DNA of 64,000 nucleotides, from the NCBI GenBank assembly GCA_934747965.1, contig CAKVHI010000003.1, positions 62,001 through 126,000 on the forward strand, read 5' to 3'. The DNA is from an uncultured Clostridia bacterium. GTDB lineage: Bacteria > Bacillota > Clostridia > Christensenellales > UBA1242. The notes under the pieces are model-generated. The model saw nothing but the letters and a program-made list of their open reading frames with translations, ran no database searches and was not told the DNA's origin. The position numbers and the translations under genes are program-made. Positions 33,407 to 42,321 of this stretch are shown here, piece after piece (the stretch's first letter is position 1; every line of letters starts with the position of its first letter).

Positions 33407-33415
33407 AATAATCTC

Positions 33416-34273
33416 CTAAAACAAACTTGGATTTAACAAAGCGTTATAGCCCATATCTGAAATAAAACTTTTTAAAGTTAGTCCAACAACCGCATCATTA
33501 ATTATATGCACTCCATCTTGTGAATATATCTCTAATCTTTCAACTTGCACAACCAAAATTCTGCTTTCATTTTGTCCAATACTCTGAGTTTTAAATAAAT
33601 GAGCGTTTTTGAACACCGAGTTAAGTTTTGATTCTTTATTTAGCACTATATCAGTAATGCTCAATCCCATGGTAACATTTTTTAAAGCAAAAAAATCAAC
33701 AATAGTTATCGGTTTTTGTGTTAAATTGTCAATTAGATTATTTCCACTATCTAAAAAAGCAAGAATTTCATCTTTTTGACTACCGTTAATAATTGATATT
33801 TTGTACATAAAATTGTTTATTTTTTTACGCTTATAAAAATTTTTGAAAATGTTTTTTATAAGCAAAAATACAAAAAATACGATCACACATATAACCCCAA
33901 GAGGCAATGAATATGATTGATAATTTGAAGGCGAAAAATTTTTATCAAACATAAAAAGCAAAAACAAACAAACTCCGCCAAACAAACTTGTAAGCAAAAT
34001 AAAAGTTAGGTAATAAAGCAAAAATTCTTTAAATTTTTTCCATTTTTTTAACATCAAAATCATTGTTAGACTAAGCAAGATTTTTAAAAGGCTGTTAATT
34101 ATAAAAGGAAAATCAAATATCGGAAGAATTAAGGCAAAAACTGAGCCAAACAAACTTGATAAAATCATCAAAAATTTGTTTATATTTGATTTTAAAATTG
34201 TTTTAAGTGAAAGTAATATAAAAAAGTTGATTATAAAATTATCAATCAAAACTTGTTCTATATAGATTATCAT
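33416..34273 (-). CDS. spoIIGA: Sporulation sigma-E processing peptidase SpoIIGA
   Basis: A 285-residue protein. The first 145 residues contain about five membrane helices. The soluble C-terminal half has an aspartic-protease motif DSGN (D175). SpoIIGA is the membrane-bound protease that cleaves pro-SigE at the asymmetric septum. It is followed after nine bases by sigE, the conserved pair of endospore formers. Confidence 0.93.
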   Translation of the reverse strand: MIIYIEQVLIDNFIINFFILLSLKTILKSNINKFLMILSSLFGSVFALILPIFDFPFIINSLLKILLSLTMILMLKKWKKFKEFLLYYLTFILLTSLFGGVCLFLLFMFDKNFSPSNYQSYSLPLGVICVIVFFVFLLIKNIFKNFYKRKKINNFMYKISIINGSQKDEILAFLDSGNNLIDNLTQKPITIVDFFALKNVTMGLSITDIVLNKESKLNSVFKNAHLFKTQSIGQNESRILVVQVERLEIYSQDGVHIINDAVVGLTLKSFISDMGYNALLNPSLF

Positions 34274-34355
34274 AAAAAAATTTTAGCATTGTTTTTGTTA
34301 AAAAAAATAAGAATTTAATGCAAAATTTTTAAGTATTTGTCAAATTTGTTTTGTC

Positions 34356-34439
34356 CGCAAAGCATAAAAAATTTAACCAAAGGTTAAATTTTTTGTTTTT
34401 TGCAAAAAAACTCGCTTGCAAGCAAAGCGATGCTTTGCG
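34356..34439. repeat. Cloverleaf-folding intergenic element, copy B
   Basis: Perfect 10-bp outer stem (CGCAAAGCAT 34356-34365 / ATGCTTTGCG 34430-34439). Three adjoining hairpins lie inside: a 13-bp AT-rich stem (34366-34394, loop AAA), GTTTTTT-GCA-AAAAAAC (34395-34411) and TCGCTT/AAGCGA (34412-34430). Read on the minus strand, the hairpin order and sequences match copy A at 25770-25851. It lies upstream of spoIIGA. Confidence 0.8.
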
Positions 34440-34470
34440 CCCTACTAAACACCACTTAAGAAATTAACAA

Positions 34471-34495
34471 AAAAATCCGAAATTTTCGGATTTTT
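34471..34495 (-). terminator. Terminator at the end of the DUF4279 gene / ftsAZ transcript
   Basis: Stem AAAAATCCGAAA / TTTCGGATTTTT; on the minus strand a T run follows. It overlaps the DUF4279 stop codon. Confidence 0.85.
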
Positions 34496-34913
34496 ATTTA
34501 AACATATTAACACTAAATTTAGCATTTAAACTTGATAAAAGTTTTAGTGCATTAGTAGAAAGTTCAATGTTAGGACAGATTGCATCCTTAGATTGCTTTA
34601 TAAACAACTCAAGTTTACAGTATCCTTTATTTTCTCTCAAAATTTTATTAATTTCATCTTCCTTTTTTATGAAAACACGCAAAACAGTGGCTATTGCAAC
34701 CTCTGTTTCTCGGTCTTGAGCCACATTTGTCGAAAGTTGATAAAATCCCAACGCCTTTGGATTTGACAGATTTCTTACTGCATTTTTTTTAAGCATAATC
34801 TTGCTTGCATTAACGCCTAAAATTTTATTTAAAATGCTTGGTTCAAAATCACTATCAAAAAATATAGTAAAAACTGCTTGACTTTTATAAAAACTAATTT
34901 TATTTTCTTTCAT
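34494..34913 (-). CDS. DUF4279-like protein after ftsZ
   Basis: A 139-residue soluble protein. It resembles DUF4279: the N-terminal FDSDFEPSILNKILGVNASKI (pattern FdpeeITklLGi.PtK), a central YQLSTN and a C-terminal IELSTNALKLLSSLNAKFSVNMF. The function of the family is unknown. The ATG at 34913 has GGAAAG upstream inside the ftsZ stop region, so it is probably translated from the ftsA-ftsZ message. The family assignment is by eye. Confidence 0.6.
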   Translation of the reverse strand: MKENKISFYKSQAVFTIFFDSDFEPSILNKILGVNASKIMLKKNAVRNLSNPKALGFYQLSTNVAQDRETEVAIATVLRVFIKKEDEINKILRENKGYCKLELFIKQSKDAICPNIELSTNALKLLSSLNAKFSVNMFK

Positions 34914-34916
34914 CAA

Positions 34917-36125
34917 TTACTTTCCTTTTATTTTTCGCAAAAATGGAGGAATATCACTATCAATATCAACTCTTGTGTTATTAACCGGATTATTGCTATA
35001 ACTTGGAGCTTGAGGTTTTTCTTCTTCAACAGGTTTGTTATACAAACTTTGTTTTAGACTTGGACTCTCTTGAGGTTTTTGAAGAGTGATATTAGGGTTG
35101 TTTTTATATTGATTTATAAATTTTTCATACCTATTTTTATTGTTTTCTTCTGTGTTTGTAGCACTCAAAGATTTTTCAAAACTTGCCCCATCAAAACCTG
35201 TAGCAATCAATGTAATTTCAACTTCATCATCCATATTAGCATCAATACCAGCACCAAAAATTATGTTGCAATCTGGGTCTACAACTTCTTTTACTAGGTC
35301 AACTGCTTGATAAATTTCTTCAAGTGGCAAATCGACATCGCCTTTAACATTAATCAAAACACCAGTAGCACCACTTATTTCAGTTTCTAATAATGGGCTG
35401 TAAACTGCATTTTTAACAGCCTCAAAAGTTTTATTTTCACCTTTAGCTTTACCAATACCCATGTGAGCAAAGCCTTTGTTTTTCATAACTGTTCTAACAT
35501 CCGCAAAGTCTAGGTTAATCAAACTTGGAGTAATAATCAAATCTGTAATGCCTTGAATACCTTGTCTTAAAACATCATCAGCATATCTGAAAGCATCAAG
35601 CATGCTTCCTTTTGGCATAACTTGAAGAAGTTTTTCATTTGGAATTACAACCAAAGTGTCTACATATTTTTTAAGGTTATCAATACCTTTTTCTGCGTGA
35701 GCAAGGCGTCTTGCACCTTCAAAGCCAAAAGGTTTTGTAACAACAGCAACAGTTAAAATTCCCATTTCTTTGGCAATTTGTGCAACAACCGGAGCAGCAC
35801 CTGTGCCTGTTCCACCACCCATTCCGGCAGTTATAAACACAAGGTCAGTGCCTTCCAACGCTTGCATAATTTCTTGCTTGCTTTCTTCGGCAGCCTTCAT
35901 TCCAACTTCAGGGTCAGCACCAGCACCAAGACCTTTTGTTAATTTTTCGCCAATTTGTATTCTTGTTTCAGCCTTAGAAGTGATTAATGCTTGTCTATCA
36001 GTGTTTAAAGCACAAAACTCAGGGCCTTTAAACTCATAGTTAATCATACGGTTAACGGCATTACATCCACCGCCACCAACACCCATAACTTTAATTCTTG
36101 CAACTGCAACTTGATCATTAAACAT
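34917..36125 (-). CDS. ftsZ: Cell division protein FtsZ
   Basis: A 402-residue tubulin homologue: GGGGCNAVNRM (17-27), tubulin signature GGGTGTG (103-109), T7 loop NLDFADVRTVM, a variable linker rich in Pro/Asn/Glu, and the conserved C-terminal peptide DIPPFLRKIKGK that binds FtsA. It forms the division ring. ftsA starts three bases upstream of it; the pair lies next to spoIIGA-sigE as in Bacillus and Clostridium. Confidence 0.98.
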   Translation of the reverse strand: MFNDQVAVARIKVMGVGGGGCNAVNRMINYEFKGPEFCALNTDRQALITSKAETRIQIGEKLTKGLGAGADPEVGMKAAEESKQEIMQALEGTDLVFITAGMGGGTGTGAAPVVAQIAKEMGILTVAVVTKPFGFEGARRLAHAEKGIDNLKKYVDTLVVIPNEKLLQVMPKGSMLDAFRYADDVLRQGIQGITDLIITPSLINLDFADVRTVMKNKGFAHMGIGKAKGENKTFEAVKNAVYSPLLETEISGATGVLINVKGDVDLPLEEIYQAVDLVKEVVDPDCNIIFGAGIDANMDDEVEITLIATGFDGASFEKSLSATNTEENNKNRYEKFINQYKNNPNITLQKPQESPSLKQSLYNKPVEEEKPQAPSYSNNPVNNTRVDIDSDIPPFLRKIKGK

Positions 36126-36127
36126 AA

Positions 36128-37297
36128 TTAATTTTCTCCTCTTTTAAAAATCTTTTGAAAAAAGCTTCGCTTTATACTTTTTTCTTGAGTAATCGCTAAA
36201 TCTAGTAGTGATAATATACTTGAATAATGCGGTCTGTTCATTTGAGGAACACTTGGAGCAATATATTCAAGATTTTTACCCATTTGCTTTCCTAAATAAT
36301 CTTTCGCACCTTTTAAGTAGTTTAATCCACCGCCTGTTATGTAAATAGGCAAATATGTTCGATTTTGAATGTTAAAATCACTTGAATTTAATATCCTATT
36401 AAATACATCGCTAAACATTTCAAGCCTTGCAAGTATTATTTCATTTACTAACTTTGCTGAAACTGGTTGCATAGATGAATTCACATTTACTTCGTAAAAA
36501 TCATTATCCGTTGCATCCAAACTTAAAACGACTTTTCGTTTTAAGTTTTCAGCCTGTGCAAAACTAATATTTAAGCACTGACACAAATCTCCAGTGATAT
36601 GTCCGCCACCCATAGAAAAGGCTTTTAACGCCAACAAGCCATCGCCTTTAACCAAACTTACGCTTGTTGTTATATAGCCACAATCAATCAAAATAGCCCC
36701 ACCATCACGCACTTCTGGGTCAAGAAGATATAGTGCTTCGCTTAAACTTGAAGAAATAAAATCTAAGTTGTAAATTTCTAGTTCATTCAGTGCATTGCTA
36801 ACCAAATCTATAAATTTTTTGTCTGTTAATATGTATGAAATCAAAACATTAAGTTTACTAGTAACTTCACCGACCGGATTCAAAACTTTTCTGTTGTCAT
36901 CCAAAATAAAGAATATTGGACTTCGGTTTATAACAAAAGTGCTTTCATCAAACTTTTGACTTGCATCAAAAATTTCAAAAACATCAGCATCTTTAACGCG
37001 TTTACGCTTCGGAAAAGTTACATTTACTTCTTTAGTTTCTACAAAACTAAATTCGCTTGGAACACTTATATAAAGTTTTTTTATTTTGTATCTTAAATTT
37101 TCTCCTGCTTTTTTAACGCAAGACTTTATAACCGACACAAAATTCTCTTCACTAAAAAACTCTCCCCCACTAAATCCATCATAATTTTCTTCTGCACTAG
37201 ACTTAATGTTGAAAGTGTTATTTATGCCTCTATCGCCAATCATAACTGAAATTTTAGATGATCCAATATCCAAAACCGCAGTATCCATTTTCATCAT
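36128..37297 (-). CDS. ftsA: Cell division protein FtsA
   Basis: A 389-residue actin-like protein: TAVLDIGSSKISVMIG, a 1C subdomain, ILIDCGYITTSVSLV, the GGGHITGDL stretch and ITGGGLNYLKG. The C-terminus is an amphipathic helix, KSIKRSFFQKIFKRGEN, that tethers FtsZ to the membrane. AAAGGTGAGG precedes the ATG. It has its own promoter. Confidence 0.96.
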   Translation of the reverse strand: MMKMDTAVLDIGSSKISVMIGDRGINNTFNIKSSAEENYDGFSGGEFFSEENFVSVIKSCVKKAGENLRYKIKKLYISVPSEFSFVETKEVNVTFPKRKRVKDADVFEIFDASQKFDESTFVINRSPIFFILDDNRKVLNPVGEVTSKLNVLISYILTDKKFIDLVSNALNELEIYNLDFISSSLSEALYLLDPEVRDGGAILIDCGYITTSVSLVKGDGLLALKAFSMGGGHITGDLCQCLNISFAQAENLKRKVVLSLDATDNDFYEVNVNSSMQPVSAKLVNEIILARLEMFSDVFNRILNSSDFNIQNRTYLPIYITGGGLNYLKGAKDYLGKQMGKNLEYIAPSVPQMNRPHYSSILSLLDLAITQEKSIKRSFFQKIFKRGEN

Positions 37298-37314
37298 GCC
37301 TCACCTTTAAGTTA

Positions 37315-37344
37315 ATTATATAAAATTTTTTTTATTATTGTCAA
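37315..37344 (-). promoter_or_regulatory. ftsAZ promoter
   Basis: Minus-strand TTGACA (37339-37344), 18-base spacer, TATAAT (37315-37320); predicted start about 11 bases before the ftsA ATG. Confidence 0.75.
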
Positions 37345-37470
37345 CACAAAAAATAAAATTTTATACCAATTTTTACTAATTGTTAAAAGCATTATAATAC
37401 AAAATTAAATACAAATCAAGCGAAAAACTGAAAATATTTATAAAAATTTATAATTTTGCATAATTATAAA

Positions 37471-37492
37471 AGCACCAAAAAAATTTGGTGCT
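37471..37492 (-). terminator. Terminator after ftsQ
   Basis: Stem AGCACCAAA / TTTGGTGCT with a 4-base loop, then TTTT on the minus strand, 69 bases past the ftsQ stop. It separates murA-ftsQ from ftsAZ. Confidence 0.65.
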
Positions 37493-37560
37493 CTTTATTT
37501 TTTGTTTTTTTAATAAAAGTATTATCAAAAATTAAGAAATGTTGCTATTTTTAAAGCAAG

Positions 37561-38346
37561 TTAGTAGTAATATCCCACCACAGTTCCATCATTATTTTCA
37601 TAAATGTTTATCTTAGTGCTTATTTTGTTTTCAAGTCTGTTATAAGTTGAAAGCCCTAACATAAATTTTTCAGTAAACTTTGTCGATATATTTTTTAACA
37701 AAATTTCAGTTCCACTTCTCATCTTTATTTTTAAATTATCATTTTCATCAAAAATAATTTCTTCAAAATTAGCCTTAAGTAAATTAACATTGTTGTTATA
37801 TGCCAAAAGTTCAGAACACAATTTTTTTAATACCAATTTATGCTCAGAGCTTTCAAAAACCTTTCCAGCATCATAATAGTTTAGGTTTTGGCTATCAAAA
37901 CTAACTTTTATCGCATTATATTTTGTGTTAACAAATTCATTTTCAAGTTTCAAAACTTTAAGTTCATCATCAACTATCATAAAACTTTTAAAAGCGTTAT
38001 CTTCGTAGCCTTTCAAACATAAAAGTTCATTTCTTTCTATTGCATTAATTCTTAATGTGCTTGGGAAAATTGTTTCAATGTTAATAATTTTTATGTAAGG
38101 GTTGCTTTCTTCCAAATTTTTCGTGTATGCATTTTTATTAACAAAAAATATGCTTTGATTATATTTTAATTTGGCACTTTCCAAAATTTGTTCGTTTTGA
38201 TTTGTAAGATTAATTGTGTTTGATAAAAAATTCAATTCAACATTTTTAAGGCAAAAAATTGTGCTTGACAAAACAACCAAAAGCACAATAAAAGCCAGTA
38301 TAGACAAAATAATAATCAAACTTTTATTTTTTTTCATATCAGTCAA
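37561..38346 (-). CDS. ftsQ: Cell division protein FtsQ/DivIB
   Basis: A 261-residue bitopic protein: basic N-terminus, one membrane helix (residues about 9-32, LIIILSILAFIVLLVVLSS), then a POTRA-like segment (NPYIKIINIETIFPSTLRINAIERNELLCL). It joins FtsL and FtsB in the divisome. It overlaps the murA stop by eight bases. The POTRA motif is recognisable although the rest is divergent. Confidence 0.88.
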   Translation of the reverse strand: MTDMKKNKSLIIILSILAFIVLLVVLSSTIFCLKNVELNFLSNTINLTNQNEQILESAKLKYNQSIFFVNKNAYTKNLEESNPYIKIINIETIFPSTLRINAIERNELLCLKGYEDNAFKSFMIVDDELKVLKLENEFVNTKYNAIKVSFDSQNLNYYDAGKVFESSEHKLVLKKLCSELLAYNNNVNLLKANFEEIIFDENDNLKIKMRSGTEILLKNISTKFTEKFMLGLSTYNRLENKISTKINIYENNDGTVVGYYY

Positions 38347-39592
38347 TTAACTTTATGTTTGCATTTAAACTGTTAAGTTCTTCCATAAGGTTTTCATATC
38401 CTCTGTTTATATGAAAAATGTCATCAACTATTGTATATCCATTAGCCTTTAACCCAGCAAGCACTAACGCTGCCCCTGCACGCAAGTCTGTTGCACAAAC
38501 TTCAGCCCCGCTTAAAGATTCAACGCCGTTGATTATTGCAAGTTTGTCTTTAACAGTTATTTTTGCACCCATTTTGATTAATTCAGGAATATGCTTAAAA
38601 CGAGTTTCAAACATATTTTCTGTAACCACACTTGTGCCTTTTGCACAAGACAATAAACTTACAAGTTGCGGTTGCAAATCGGTTGGAAACCCCGGATAAG
38701 GGTTAGTTTCAACATTCATTGCCGATATTTGTGAATTAACCTTCAAGGATATTTTATCATTTTTAATAGTCAAATTGCAAGCACTATTTTTAAGTTTTGA
38801 AATTAAACTGTAAATATGCTCTGGATTAATATTACAAATTTCGACATTTCCACCGCAAATTAACCCTGCAAGCAAATAGGTTCCAGCAATAATTCGGTCG
38901 GAAATTGGTGTGTAAGAAACAAACCGAGAAAAACTTTTGACGCCTTCAATGTTGATTATACTATCACCTGCGCCCGTTATTTTTGCCCCCATTTTGTTTA
39001 AAAAATTTTGAAGGTCAACAATTTCAGGTTCTCGGGCAGCATTAAAAATTCTTGTTCTTCCATCAAGTTTTACAGCCGCCATCATAATATTTTCGGTAGC
39101 TCCAACAGACGGAAAATCAAGGTGAATATCAGCAGGTTTCATATTTTGACCGTCACAATCAAGATAACCATGCTCTTCAATTATATTACAGTTTAAAGCT
39201 CTTAATCCTTTTAAATGCAGGTCTATTGGTCTGTTTCCAATATTACAACCACCCGGAAAAGAAATTTTTGCTTTTTTAAATTTTGCAAGCATAGGTCCAA
39301 GCATAAAAATTGATGACCTTATGCCTTTTGTTAATAAGTTTGGAATAAAGTATGTAGACAAATTTTCGGTGTTGATAATTGTTTTTTCATCTGAATGCAA
39401 AATCTTACAGCCAATATGCTTTAGAATTTTTTGCATATTTTCTATATCCGAAAATTTTGGAAGATTGTTTAAAACCACTTCTTTTTCAGACAAAATCGCG
39501 CCCGCCAAAATTGGAAGAGTGGCATTCTTGCTTGTTGCCACTCTTATACTTCCCTCTAAATTTCTTCCCCCATAAATTTTGTATTTGCTCAT
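38339..39592 (-). CDS. murA: UDP-N-acetylglucosamine 1-carboxyvinyltransferase
   Basis: A 417-residue MurA. The catalytic Cys116 is in FPGGCNIGNRPIDLHLKG, so the enzyme should be sensitive to fosfomycin. Other motifs: GGRNLEGSIRVATSKNATLPI at the start, YPGFPTDLQPQ, and ATDLRAGAALVLAGL near the end. It makes the first committed step of peptidoglycan synthesis. It forms an operon with ftsQ. Confidence 0.97.
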   Translation of the reverse strand: MSKYKIYGGRNLEGSIRVATSKNATLPILAGAILSEKEVVLNNLPKFSDIENMQKILKHIGCKILHSDEKTIINTENLSTYFIPNLLTKGIRSSIFMLGPMLAKFKKAKISFPGGCNIGNRPIDLHLKGLRALNCNIIEEHGYLDCDGQNMKPADIHLDFPSVGATENIMMAAVKLDGRTRIFNAAREPEIVDLQNFLNKMGAKITGAGDSIINIEGVKSFSRFVSYTPISDRIIAGTYLLAGLICGGNVEICNINPEHIYSLISKLKNSACNLTIKNDKISLKVNSQISAMNVETNPYPGFPTDLQPQLVSLLSCAKGTSVVTENMFETRFKHIPELIKMGAKITVKDKLAIINGVESLSGAEVCATDLRAGAALVLAGLKANGYTIVDDIFHINRGYENLMEELNSLNANIKLID

Positions 39593-39701
39593 ACTTTAGT
39601 TTATGAAATATAAAACTATAGTGTTAAACAAAATACCATTTATAAAAACTTTAGAAAAAAGAACACCGATAAAATAGCATTCTTTTTTTTCGTTAATAAA
39701 T

Positions 39702-41816
39702 TTAATTTTTTGAATTTCGTTTGCACTTTGAGCACATAAAACAACAAATTTTTGGTTTTTTAAAAACTTTAAGCAAAAACCGTAAAGACAATACAATAAG
39801 TGTTAAAATCAATAAAGATAAGAATATTGAAATAAAGTTTAATCCATTAAAAAGATTTAATAATGTAAAGAAAACAAAAGTTACTGCATAAGCAAAAATA
39901 AATTGTATGATTAAAGCCACTAGTGTCCATTTTTTGCCAAGTTCTTTAAAATAAACACCTATTGTTGCAATGCACGGAAGATATAAAAGAGAGAAAACTA
40001 AATAACTAAACGCCGATATTGGAGTGAAATTTATTGGACTTGTAGGATTTAAAAAAGACTTACTCAAACTTTCAACACCCATACTTATGTCTACACTATT
40101 GATTATTGCCATTGTTGACACAATAACTTCTTTTGCAACAACACCGCAAATTAAGGCACAAACACATCCCCCAGTACCAAACCCAAGAGGAGCAAAAATA
40201 GGTGCAAGAATATTTCCAATAAACATCAACAGACTTGTTTCATTTGAATTGTTAATAAATTTAAAATTTATACTAATGTTTTGAAGTAGCCATATTATTA
40301 TTGAAAAGGCAAAAAGCATGCCTGTAACTCGTTTTAAAAAGTCTAAAACATTAAAAGAAATAATCTTAACAATACGCTTAAAACTTGGAAATCTATATGC
40401 CGGCATTTCCATAATAAAACTGCTTTCTTTGCTTTTTAATGCCGTTTTTTCAAGTAACATACTTACTGTTAATGCCACCAAAACTCCCAAAAGATATAGA
40501 AAGAATATAATCAGAACATTATTCTTGAAAAATGCACCCAAAATTACAGAGTAAAGAGGAATTTTTGCCGTGCAAGAAGTGTATCCACACAAAATAGTCG
40601 CCTTAATTTTGCTGTTTTTGTCCTCTAAAGTCCTGCTTGTTAGTGCTGCCGTTGTTGAACATCCAAAGCCCATTAAAAGCGTAAACACGCTCTTTCCGTT
40701 TAATCCAACTTTAGAAAAAATATCTTCAAAGGTAAAAGCAAGTCTTGAAATATATCCTGTATCTTCCAAAATTGATAAAAACAAAAATAACAACACAATT
40801 TGCGGCAAAAAACTTGCCAAGGTGTTCAAAACAGTTAGCACACCATTTTCAAAAAAACTTAATATAAACTGGCTTGATGTTATTTTTGAAAGAACAAACA
40901 TTGTTGGCGAAGCAATAGTTTTGTCTATCAAAAATGTTAAAGCATCAGACGCCTTTGGTCCTATTAACGAAAAAGTTAAATAAAAGATTAAAAGCATTAT
41001 TAATGCAAAGATTGGCAATGCCAAAAATCTGTTTAAAACAATTTTGTCTAGTTTGCTGTAGCCATAAATTTTATCAGTTTTTTTATTAACACAATTTTTA
41101 ATTATATCATCAATAAAATTATATCTTAATTCTATAATTTTATCTTTTAGATTAAATTCCTTTAACTCGTCTTTTTGCTTTTGATTTAATTTTAAACTTT
41201 CGACAACAAAACTATCTTCTTCTAAAACCTTTAAGCAAATGTAATCATTATTTAAACTTTTAAGATTTTTTAAATTATCTTTTATAATTTCTTTCACCTT
41301 TTTTATTGGAAGTTGTGCTAAATATGGGCAAATAAATTGATTTTTAAAATCGTTGTCCAAAAGTTTTTTAGTTTCATCTTTTTTTTGAGCATTAAACAAA
41401 ACAACACTTGTTCCCAACATTTTTGACATTTTTTTAACATCAATTTCAGTTTTTGTCTTTTTAAGCTCATTTGCAAAATTTAAACAAACTTTAATATTCT
41501 TTCCACTTTCAAGCAAGTTAAGTGTAAGATATAAATTTCGGCTTAAATTATTGCTATCTAAAAGGTTGATTATGCTATCATCATGATTATAAATATAATC
41601 TCTTGCAATTTCTTCCTCAAAAGTGTAGGTCGAAAACGAATAAATACCCGGAAGGTCAACAATAACACAATCTTCGCCATCAAGTTTATACTTCTTTTCT
41701 AAAAAGTCTACCGTAACACCATGCCAGTTTCCAACATGTTCATTGCTACCAGTTAAACTATTCAAAAATGTTGTTTTTCCAACATTAGGATTTCCACACA
41801 AAATATGTTTTTTCAT
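39702..41816 (-). CDS. feoB: Ferrous iron transport GTPase/permease FeoB
   Basis: A 704-residue protein: N-terminal G domain with G1 GNPNVGKTT (8-16), G2 region GVTVDF and G3 DLPG (54-57), then about ten membrane helices with the LLMGFGCSTTAALTSRTLE and FGTGGCVCALICGVVAKE blocks. The G4 motif, usually NxxD, reads N113-F-A-N116. It imports ferrous iron. GGAGAAAACCTT precedes the ATG, which overlaps the feoA stop (ATGA). The last residues have a Cys cluster (CCFMCSKC). Confidence 0.95.
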   Translation of the reverse strand: MKKHILCGNPNVGKTTFLNSLTGSNEHVGNWHGVTVDFLEKKYKLDGEDCVIVDLPGIYSFSTYTFEEEIARDYIYNHDDSIINLLDSNNLSRNLYLTLNLLESGKNIKVCLNFANELKKTKTEIDVKKMSKMLGTSVVLFNAQKKDETKKLLDNDFKNQFICPYLAQLPIKKVKEIIKDNLKNLKSLNNDYICLKVLEEDSFVVESLKLNQKQKDELKEFNLKDKIIELRYNFIDDIIKNCVNKKTDKIYGYSKLDKIVLNRFLALPIFALIMLLIFYLTFSLIGPKASDALTFLIDKTIASPTMFVLSKITSSQFILSFFENGVLTVLNTLASFLPQIVLLFLFLSILEDTGYISRLAFTFEDIFSKVGLNGKSVFTLLMGFGCSTTAALTSRTLEDKNSKIKATILCGYTSCTAKIPLYSVILGAFFKNNVLIIFFLYLLGVLVALTVSMLLEKTALKSKESSFIMEMPAYRFPSFKRIVKIISFNVLDFLKRVTGMLFAFSIIIWLLQNISINFKFINNSNETSLLMFIGNILAPIFAPLGFGTGGCVCALICGVVAKEVIVSTMAIINSVDISMGVESLSKSFLNPTSPINFTPISAFSYLVFSLLYLPCIATIGVYFKELGKKWTLVALIIQFIFAYAVTFVFFTLLNLFNGLNFISIFLSLLILTLIVLSLRFLLKVFKKPKICCFMCSKCKRNSKN

Positions 41817-42067
41817 AAGGTTTTCTCCTTTGAAGGTATAATTTCAATCAAACTTACAGCCGATTTTCTCAGTGCCAAAATATAACCCCTAATCTCAATC
41901 AAAAAACTGTGTTTTAAACTTGAAATATTCAAAACTCTAACTAATGTTCCTTTTGTAAAGCCAAGTTCATAAAGTCTATTTCTGATTTTTATATTTCCAC
42001 TTATCTTTGTGATATACCCCGCTTCACCAGTTTTTAGGGATGACAAAACTACATTTTTTTCTTGCAT
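41813..42067 (-). CDS. feoA: Ferrous iron transport protein FeoA
   Basis: An 84-residue SH3-like protein: LSSLKTGEAGYITKISGN, RNRLYELGFTKGTLVRVLN, then DPIEI-like EIRGYILALRKSAVSLIEI. It supports FeoB at the membrane. The ATG at 42067 fits the family start; an upstream in-frame codon at 42121 would add 18 residues. The leader holds a candidate metal-repressor site. Confidence 0.93.
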   Translation of the reverse strand: MQEKNVVLSSLKTGEAGYITKISGNIKIRNRLYELGFTKGTLVRVLNISSLKHSFLIEIRGYILALRKSAVSLIEIIPSKEKTL

Positions 42068-42152
42068 GGTATATTCTATTTTAAAGTTATAAAAAATATG
42101 TAAAAATTTGTAAAAAAACATTAAAACGATTTTGATTTATACTAATTTTTCT

Positions 42153-42164
42153 GCATAATTATGC
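42153..42164. promoter_or_regulatory. Palindrome in the feoAB promoter, candidate metal-repressor operator
   Basis: GCATAATTATGC is a perfect 12-bp palindrome. On the minus strand it lies just upstream of a TATAAA-like -10 near 42140, about 85 bases before feoA. It resembles half-sites of Fur/DtxR-class boxes (ATAATTAT), but there is only one copy. Confidence 0.45.
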
Positions 42165-42274
42165 GAAATTATTTATAAATATTAAACTTGGCCGCACTTT
42201 TCACAAAAAATAAAAAAATGGTTGATATTACCAAAAAAAACCATAATAAAAATCAATAAAAAACTCAAACTATT

Positions 42275-42300
42275 ATTGTAAAGAAAAATCTCTTTACAAT
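42275..42300 (+). promoter_or_regulatory. Perfect 10-bp inverted repeat before the Cys-cluster gene
   Basis: ATTGTAAAGA / TCTTTACAAT with a 6-base loop, ending four bases before the AGGAGGTGA ribosome binding site. A possible promoter (TTGATA 42222-42227, TAATAA 42244-42249) would place it within the leader as an mRNA hairpin. Confidence 0.6.
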
Positions 42301-42321
42301 TTATAGGAGGTGAAAACTATT

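Noticed and set aside
39596..39796. A 66-codon minus-strand frame overlapping the end of feoB
   Set aside because: It lies largely in another frame of the feoB C-terminus, has no ribosome binding site and an unlikely composition.
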